From NCBI GenBank assembly GCA_028276215.1, contig JAPYWT010000060.1, positions 1-9,602 on the forward strand: a stretch of 9,602 nucleotides of DNA, in the 5' to 3' direction. Source of the DNA: Thermoflexus sp. Its GTDB lineage: Bacteria; Chloroflexota; Anaerolineae; B4-G1; DUEL01. The position numbers were made by a program, and so were the translations under genes. Positions 6,701 to 9,602 of the stretch are shown piece by piece; within the stretch, counting starts at the first letter, position 1; each line of letters opens with the position of its first letter. Below the pieces are notes generated by a model that was not told the DNA's origin, did not search any database, and saw only the letters and a program-made list of their open reading frames with translations.

Positions 6701-7388
6701 GGAAACGCAACTCCCATTCTTCGTCGTTCTCCACCGCCCGCATAAACGCGTCGGTGACACCGACGGAGATGTTGAAGTTGTTGATGGCGTGCTCGTCGGT
6801 CTTGCAGGTGATGAATTCTTCAATGTCGGGGTGGTCCACGCGGAGGACGCCCATATTGGCCCCCCGACGGGTGCCCCCCTGGCTGACAATCTCGCAGGCC
6901 AGGTCGTAGACGCGCATGAAGCCGACCGGGCCGGTGGCCTTCCCGCCGCTGGAGAGGACGACGGTATCTTTGGGGCGCAGGCGGGAGAAGGAGAAGCCGG
7001 TCCCGCCCCCGGTCTGGTGGATGAGGGCCATATTGCGCAGGGTCTGGAAAATGCCGTCGTCCCGCCGGCCCATGTCGTCGCTGACCGGGAGGACGAAACA
7101 TGCCGCAAGTTGCCCCAGTGGGGTTCCCGCCCCTGTGAACGTCGGGGAGTTGGGGACGAAGCGGAGAGAGGTCAACAGGTCATAGAAGGTTTCCTCAGCG
7201 ACCTGCACATCCCCATTCCAGGCCGCCTCCACTGCCGCGATGTGGCGCGCCACCCGGCGGAACATCTCCTCCACCGTCTCGGCGGGTTTTCCGTCGGGCC
7301 CCCGGCGCAAATACCGGCGCTTCAGGACTTCCAGCGCGTTGGGTGAGAGACGGGCCGCAACTGAATCCTGCGGTCTTTCCTGCGACAT
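3795..7388 (-). CDS. nrdJ: Class II (adenosylcobalamin) ribonucleotide reductase containing an intein
   Basis: The enzyme reduces ribonucleotides to deoxyribonucleotides using B12 to make the thiyl radical, so no NrdB partner is needed. The precursor is 1197 residues from the ATG at 7388, chosen for its Shine-Dalgarno gaggagggg. The ATG at 7403 overlapping the nrdR stop lacks one. N-extein: no ATP cone; NSPTFTGAGTPLGQLAACF carries redox Cys97; Asn303-Pro304 precede the intein. The C-extein starts CGEQPLLPYENCCLGSINL with radical Cys670, Glu672 and redox partner Cys681, matching the Thermotoga NrdJ layout. The phosphate-loop motif APTGTIATIAG and GCKGLTVYVTGSR follow, then a TSCPD domain (about 1037-1150). 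The tail is Cys-rich (Cys 1172, 1175, 1186, 1187, 1189, 1192, 1197), expected to relay reducing power. The spliced enzyme is 832 residues. It is cotranscribed with nrdR, 14 bases upstream. Confidence 0.95.
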   Translation of the reverse strand: MSQERPQDSVAARLSPNALEVLKRRYLRRGPDGKPAETVEEMFRRVARHIAAVEAAWNGDVQVAEETFYDLLTSLRFVPNSPTFTGAGTPLGQLAACFVLPVSDDMGRRDDGIFQTLRNMALIHQTGGGTGFSFSRLRPKDTVVLSSGGKATGPVGFMRVYDLACEIVSQGGTRRGANMGVLRVDHPDIEEFITCKTDEHAINNFNISVGVTDAFMRAVENDEEWELRFPDVLHPAYRTFNGTLEEAERAGIPIKVYRKVRARDLFDKIVRQAHRNGEPGILFLDAMNRANPCPHLGAYEATNPCLAGDTWVVTDRGPAQVKQLIGVPVSLLVNGRFHPTSAEGFFCTGKRETLEIRTRRGFRLTVTPEHPLRVVTRMTRYTVESAWRRAGDLKIGDRVLLGEHRDATWAGRGTWEEGYLLGLLVGDGTFADSRAVISVWGEGPGPEAIRQKVESILSHFPHRADFQGFARIPERGEYRLRSRALYDLARAYGLSGESKGITPEIEQTSSDFHVGFLCGLFDTDGTVLGSQRKGLSVRLAQSDLSMLEAVQRMLHRLGIVSTIYQNRRKGRTSLLPDGRGGVRLYPVRPQHELVISGENLAWFAQRVGFVHEEKAARLRQGLEAYRRRMNRERFVDEVVAIEPRGENRVYDARVPGIHAFDANGFYVHNCGEQPLLPYENCCLGSINLARHVAVAQDSSCHIDWDLLQKTVEQAVRFLDDVVDANAYVPAIPQLKEAAQRTRRIGLGIMALGDVMYMLGVRYGSEEAQELASQIMEFIRYHAMRASIALARERGPFPAIRGSVYDPEDLRWTPPTPLVPYTRLEKWGRPPLDWGEILDGIRQYGIRNAAQLTVAPTGTIATIAGCEAYGCEPVYALAYTRKVHDDGREIELRYVSPLFLQALERAGIDEPTREKILGQVLFTGSCQDVPEVPPEIRHVFVVAGDIPAEEHVRMQAALQAFVDAAISKTINFPADATPEDVARAYMLAWKLGCKGLTVYVTGSREKVVLETEAVRKAREAQAGAPGGPSPTAPPLTPVRPRPHVLQGQTYRITTPLGTAYVTVNCNGEGEPFEVFLNVGKAGSDTAAVAEAIGRLISLILRVPSPLPARRRLQQVVKQLRGIGGGRPTGFGRDRVQSLPDGVAQVLAEFLGLEAPPEQPAPAQLPLFPLGDLCPECGHATLVSEEGCCRCYTCGYSEC
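5382..6476 (-). mobile_element. LAGLIDADG intein in NrdJ (365 residues, precursor 305-669)
   Basis: The in-frame insert begins with Cys (CLAGDTWVVTDRG, block A) and ends with ANGFYVHN before Cys+1 of the host (block G). Block B is TVTPEHPLRVV with its conserved His, and block F is VYDARVPGIHAFDANG. Between them lie two LAGLIDADG motifs, LLGLLVGDG (intein about 116-124) and FLCGLFDTDG (about 212-221). Both keep the catalytic Asp before the final Gly, so the homing endonuclease looks intact. Removing the insert restores ATNP-CGEQPLLPYE, the canonical RNR motif, which fixes both junctions exactly. It splices itself out of the precursor post-translationally. The RNR active-site loop is a known intein hotspot in bacteria and archaea. 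GC content is somewhat lower in parts than in the exteins, consistent with horizontal entry. Confidence 0.95.
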
Positions 7389-7402
7389 CAGTCCCCTCCT
7401 CA

Positions 7403-7876
7403 TCAACCGAGATCTCTGGATGAAGACGATTCGCCCTCCAGCAGGCGGTTGATCTCCGCGCGCACCGCCGCCAGGTCTTCCAGCCCCAGGTAGACAATGG
7501 CGTAGCGGATGTAGGAGACCGGGTCCAGTTCCCGCAACTCCGCGATGACCCGGTCGCCGATCATCTTGCTGGGGACCTCGGTCCGCCCGGTCTGGCGGAT
7601 GTAGTCCTCCACCCGGTCAGCCAGGCGTTCCAGCGCGTCGGCGGAGATGGGCCGGCGGGCGCAAGCGGTGCGCAATCCCGCCAGCAACTTTTCCCGACTG
7701 AACTCTTCCCGACGGCCGTCCCGCTTAATCACCAGCGGCGTGGTGAGGACGGCCCGCTCCAGGGTCGTGAACCGCTGCCGGCACTGGGGACACTCCCGGC
7801 GCCGTCGGATTCCCCGGGCATCGTGGTCGGTGGCGATGACATGCGTGCGTGGGGCACCGCAATAGGGACACTGCAT
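7403..7876 (-). CDS. nrdR: Transcriptional repressor NrdR
   Basis: The 157-residue protein starts at the ATG at 7876 (MQCPYCG), preceded by aaggagtccc on the minus strand; the longer frame to 7933 would run through operator sequence. The N-terminal zinc ribbon has Cys3, Cys6, Cys29 and Cys32 with the family signature RRRRECPQCRQRFTTLER. The ATP cone follows (about 46-136: PLVIKRDGRREEFSREKLL to DPVSYIRYAIVYLGLED), sensing ATP/dATP levels. Length and architecture are normal for NrdR. It represses ribonucleotide reductase genes by binding paired NrdR boxes, which are present just upstream, so it should autoregulate along with nrdJ. It is first in a two-gene operon with nrdJ. Confidence 0.96.
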   Translation of the reverse strand: MQCPYCGAPRTHVIATDHDARGIRRRRECPQCRQRFTTLERAVLTTPLVIKRDGRREEFSREKLLAGLRTACARRPISADALERLADRVEDYIRQTGRTEVPSKMIGDRVIAELRELDPVSYIRYAIVYLGLEDLAAVRAEINRLLEGESSSSRDLG

Positions 7877-7902
7877 GGGACTCCTTTCTGGGGGGGAAAT
7901 AA

Positions 7903-7918
7903 CTACCAGATATGGTGG
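7903..7918 (-). promoter_or_regulatory. NrdR box 1 (gene-proximal)
   Basis: The 16-base site CTACCAGATATGGTGG matches the NrdR box form ACACWATATATWGTGT at about 10 of 16 positions and is nearly palindromic (ACCAGATATGGT). It lies in the nrdR leader, 27 bases before the start codon, exactly 15 bp from the second box. Confidence 0.75.
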
Positions 7919-7933
7919 TATAAGCCCGCCCAA

Positions 7934-7949
7934 ACACCATATATAGGGG
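7934..7949 (-). promoter_or_regulatory. NrdR box 2 (promoter-proximal)
   Basis: ACACCATATATAGGGG matches the NrdR box consensus at about 13 of 16 positions. It spans roughly +6 to +22 of the predicted transcript. Together with the other box (31 bp start to start, about three helical turns) it fits cooperative binding on one DNA face, blocking transcription of nrdR-nrdJ. Confidence 0.82.
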
Positions 7950-7961
7950 GAGACAGCGGTT

Positions 7962-7989
7962 ATTATACCACACTCCGGGATAAGCGCAA
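7962..7989 (-). promoter_or_regulatory. Promoter of nrdR-nrdJ
   Basis: On the minus strand there is a perfect extended -10, TGGTATAAT (TATAAT at 7967-7962). A partial -35, TTGCGC (7989-7984), lies 16 bases upstream. The extended -10 compensates for the weak -35. The predicted start, near 7955, is immediately before NrdR box 2. Confidence 0.7.
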
Positions 7990-7999
7990 GTGGTGGACC

Positions 8000-8069
8000 G
8001 CGGATCGCGTATCGCTTATCGCTTATCGCATATCGCGTATCGCGGATTGCGGATTGCGTATCGTGGGTC
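8000..8069. repeat. Heptanucleotide tandem repeat array (about 10 units)
   Basis: Consecutive 7-base units of the form GCNTATC run without interruption: gcggatc, gcgtatc, gcttatc twice, gcatatc, gcgtatc, gcggatt twice, gcgtatc, gtgggtc. Two further degenerate units may extend it to 8083. It starts 10 bases upstream of the nrdR -35. It resembles the short tandemly repeated heptamers known from cyanobacteria and other filamentous bacteria. Confidence 0.85.
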
Positions 8070-8106
8070 GCCGGTAGCGGGTTATTGAGAAGGGGACCGC
8101 CGGGAA

Positions 8107-8133
8107 TTCCGAAAAGTTTCCGAATTTTCGGAA
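8107..8133. repeat. Operator-like TTCCGAA direct and inverted repeat
   Basis: TTCCGAAAA (8107-8115) and TTTTCGGAA (8125-8133) form a perfect 9-bp inverted repeat with a 9-base spacer. The spacer and start of the right arm contain a second direct copy of TTCCGAA (8118-8124), exactly 11 bases from the first. It could be a binding site for a dimeric regulator, a cruciform or a weak terminator; nothing here names the protein. Confidence 0.5.
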
Positions 8134-8251
8134 CAGGTCTGGGGTAAGGGCTCCCCGCACAACCCGTAGCGCCTCTCTCCGCCCTGGCAACCCGCGTTCC
8201 CGCACGGCTACCGGGGGGAAGAGGACGCTTCCAGCGCCCCGTACTTCCTCA

Positions 8252-8273
8252 GCCAGGCCGTTTACGGCCTGGC
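8252..8273. repeat. Perfect 9-bp hairpin with TTTA loop
   Basis: GCCAGGCCG (8252-8260) and CGGCCTGGC (8265-8273) are exact reverse complements around TTTA. No T-run follows on either strand, so it is not a standard intrinsic terminator. It lies 49 bases upstream of the -35 of the rightward promoter. Confidence 0.55.
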
Positions 8274-8321
8274 CCACCGGGCTCCCGACGATTTTGGGAC
8301 ACACCCCTCAGGGAAAACAGT

Positions 8322-8350
8322 TTGACAAATCAGCATGTTTGTAGTACAAA
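8322..8350 (+). promoter_or_regulatory. Promoter of the yvcK-family gene
   Basis: A perfect -35 TTGACA (8322-8327) is followed by a 17-base spacer and the -10 TACAAA (8345-8350, 4 of 6 to consensus). Transcription should begin near 8357, giving a leader of about 43 bases. That leader contains a small hairpin (TCATCAC 8365-8371 with GTGATGA 8377-8383) just before the ribosome site. Confidence 0.7.
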
Positions 8351-8399
8351 GAAGAGAAGCCAGATCATCACTGGTGGTGATGAAGGGCAGAGGAAATTG

Positions 8400-9602
8400 G
8401 TGACGCGGTTGCCGGAATCGGTTCGTTCCCATATCAAATGGCTTCTCCCGGGCATCGGCGTCAAGCGCTGGCTGCTGACGCTGGCGCTGGGCATCCTGCT
8501 GATCGGCCTGGGGATCGGCCTGCTTTTCCGGCAATTTTACCTGTTTTCGGGCATCTACCGCTACCTGTCCCTGACCTTTCTGCCCCTTTGGGCCCGGGGG
8601 CCACTCCTGATCCTGATGGGCCTGGGGCTGATCGCAGTCGGACTGATCGGGCTGAACCGGGCACTCCTCTCTCCGTTCGTTCGGGACGGCCATCAGGTTG
8701 TGGAGGCGCTCTACCGCCATCGGCAGAGCAGTCAGGGGCCGAAAGTCGTCGCGATCGGAGGCGGGCACGGGCTGGCGACCCTCCTGCGCGGGCTGAAGGC
8801 CTACACGTCCAACATTACGGCCATCGTCACCGTCGCCGACGACGGCGGGAGTTCCGGGCGCCTGCGTCGGGCCCTGGGCGTGCTTCCTCCCGGCGACTTC
8901 CGCAACTGCATCGCGGCGCTGGCGGACGATGAGGGGCTGATCACCCAACTCTTTCACTACCGCTTTCCGTCCGTCAGCGCCGATTCGGGCCTGGATGGCC
9001 ATAGTTTCGGCAACCTCTTCATCACCGCGATGGCCGAAGTGACCGGTTCCTTTGAGCGCGCGATTCTGGAATCCAGCCGCGTCCTGGCCATCCGGGGGGA
9101 GGTACTGCCCAGCACGCTTCACAACGTGACCCTGATGGGCGACCTGCGGGAAGAAGCAACCGGGACGGGGGTCCGGCGGGTGGCGGGGGAATCCACCATC
9201 ACCCAGGCAGTGGGGACCATTGAGCGGGTCTACCTGGAACCGGATGACGTTCCGGCCTACCCCCGGGCGGTGCGGGCCATTCTGGAGGCCGATCTGGTGA
9301 TTGCCGGGCCCGGTTCCCTTTATACCAGTGTCCTGCCCAACCTGCTGGTGCGGGAGATTGCCCAGGCAGTGGCGGCCAGCCGGGCCCTCCGGGTCTACGT
9401 CTGCAATGTGGCGACCCAGCGGGGCGAGACGGAGGGCTACACCGTCGGCGACCATGTGGCCGCGCTGGAGCGGCATGTGGGTTCCGGGCTCTTCCCGGTG
9501 GTCCTGGCCAACGACAACTTTGCCTACGCCGACCGTCTGCCGCAGGGCGTGGAGCATCCCCGCCTGGAGGTCCCGGCGGGTGCCCCCTATACCGTCCACA
9601 CC
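8400..9602 (+). CDS. yvcK: Membrane-anchored YvcK/GlmR-family (CofD-like) protein, 3' partial
   Basis: 401 codons are present, open to the window edge. The start is GTG at 8400 with cagagga just upstream; a TTG directly before it (8397) is an alternative. The N-terminus has two predicted membrane segments (about 25-43 and 69-85), rich in Leu, Gly and Ile. The cytosolic domain starts near residue 114 with KVVAIGGGHGLATLLRGLK (nucleotide-sugar-binding loop). TVADDGGSSGRLR, PPGDFRNCIAALADD, GHSFGNLFI, VLPSTLHNVTL and AGPGSLYTSVLPNLLV follow, in the order typical of the YvcK family. In Bacillus, YvcK (GlmR) binds UDP-GlcNAc and tunes GlmS and carbon flow into the cell wall. A similar role is inferred here, not shown. 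The membrane hairpin is absent from the Bacillus protein. It is divergent from nrdR with its own promoter. Confidence 0.93.
   Translation, partial: MTRLPESVRSHIKWLLPGIGVKRWLLTLALGILLIGLGIGLLFRQFYLFSGIYRYLSLTFLPLWARGPLLILMGLGLIAVGLIGLNRALLSPFVRDGHQVVEALYRHRQSSQGPKVVAIGGGHGLATLLRGLKAYTSNITAIVTVADDGGSSGRLRRALGVLPPGDFRNCIAALADDEGLITQLFHYRFPSVSADSGLDGHSFGNLFITAMAEVTGSFERAILESSRVLAIRGEVLPSTLHNVTLMGDLREEATGTGVRRVAGESTITQAVGTIERVYLEPDDVPAYPRAVRAILEADLVIAGPGSLYTSVLPNLLVREIAQAVAASRALRVYVCNVATQRGETEGYTVGDHVAALERHVGSGLFPVVLANDNFAYADRLPQGVEHPRLEVPAGAPYTVHT

Larger units (their letters stand above)
7990..8399. other. Divergent intergenic region between nrdR and yvcK-family gene
   Basis: No gene is supported here. 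An open frame on the minus strand (8304 to 8023) ends in the heptad repeats and has neither a recognisable domain nor a good ribosome site. From left to right the region holds the heptad array, an operator-like TTCCGAA repeat, a moderately GC-rich stretch without clear features (8135-8250), a perfect hairpin, and the promoter and leader of the rightward gene. Confidence 0.6.

Noticed and set aside
6504..7346. 280-codon open frame on the plus strand
   Set aside because: It is antisense to the NrdJ N-extein; no domain seen.
8000..8069. CRISPR-like array
   Set aside because: The units are 7 bases long without spacers, so it is a simple tandem repeat.
8252..8273. Perfect hairpin as an intrinsic terminator
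   Set aside because: There is no T-run on either strand and no gene ends nearby, so it is kept only as a repeat or structure.
8023..8304. 93-codon minus-strand frame with GTG start
   Set aside because: It passes through the heptad array and the TTCCGAA repeat, which create its C-terminal half. There is no Shine-Dalgarno or domain.
8262..9599. 445-codon open frame on the minus strand
   Set aside because: It is antisense to the YvcK-family gene, whose motifs are unmistakable on the plus strand.

Overview
The window is a GC-rich bacterial chromosome segment. It probably comes from a Chloroflexota (Anaerolineae-like, perhaps thermophilic) genome. That assignment is an inference from three things: EZ-HEAT repeat proteins, a B12-dependent NrdJ with its own NrdR, and a YvcK-family protein with an N-terminal membrane hairpin. 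No rRNA, tRNA, CRISPR array or insertion sequence was seen.

Left part (1-2728, + strand): a tightly coupled three-gene cassette. A HEAT-repeat protein (5' end outside the window) is followed by a 205-residue P-loop kinase-like NTPase and then a second, larger HEAT-repeat protein. Both junctions are 4-base ATGA overlaps. The second HEAT gene carries a +1 frameshift near 2413, and its last HEAT units continue in another frame to 2728.

Middle (2729-3794): an accessory-looking intergenic zone. It holds convergent hairpins, a small XRE/Cro-type regulator (- strand), a strong hairpin with a T-run upstream of it, a divergent unannotated small ORF behind a perfect TATAAT, a GC hairpin and a large 28-bp-arm palindromic repeat.

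Right-centre (3795-7990, - strand): the nrdR-nrdJ operon. nrdR encodes the zinc-ribbon/ATP-cone repressor. nrdJ encodes a class II (adenosylcobalamin) ribonucleotide reductase interrupted by a 365-residue LAGLIDADG intein. The intein sits immediately before the catalytic thiyl-radical cysteine, so the residue that finishes splicing is also the catalytic residue. Two NrdR boxes separated by 15 bp lie just downstream of an extended -10 promoter, which gives a self-contained autoregulatory circuit.

Right end (7990-9602): a divergent intergenic region with an array of about ten heptanucleotide repeats, an operator-like inverted/direct repeat and a perfect 9-bp hairpin. A consensus TTGACA promoter follows, driving a membrane-anchored YvcK/GlmR-family gene that runs off the window.
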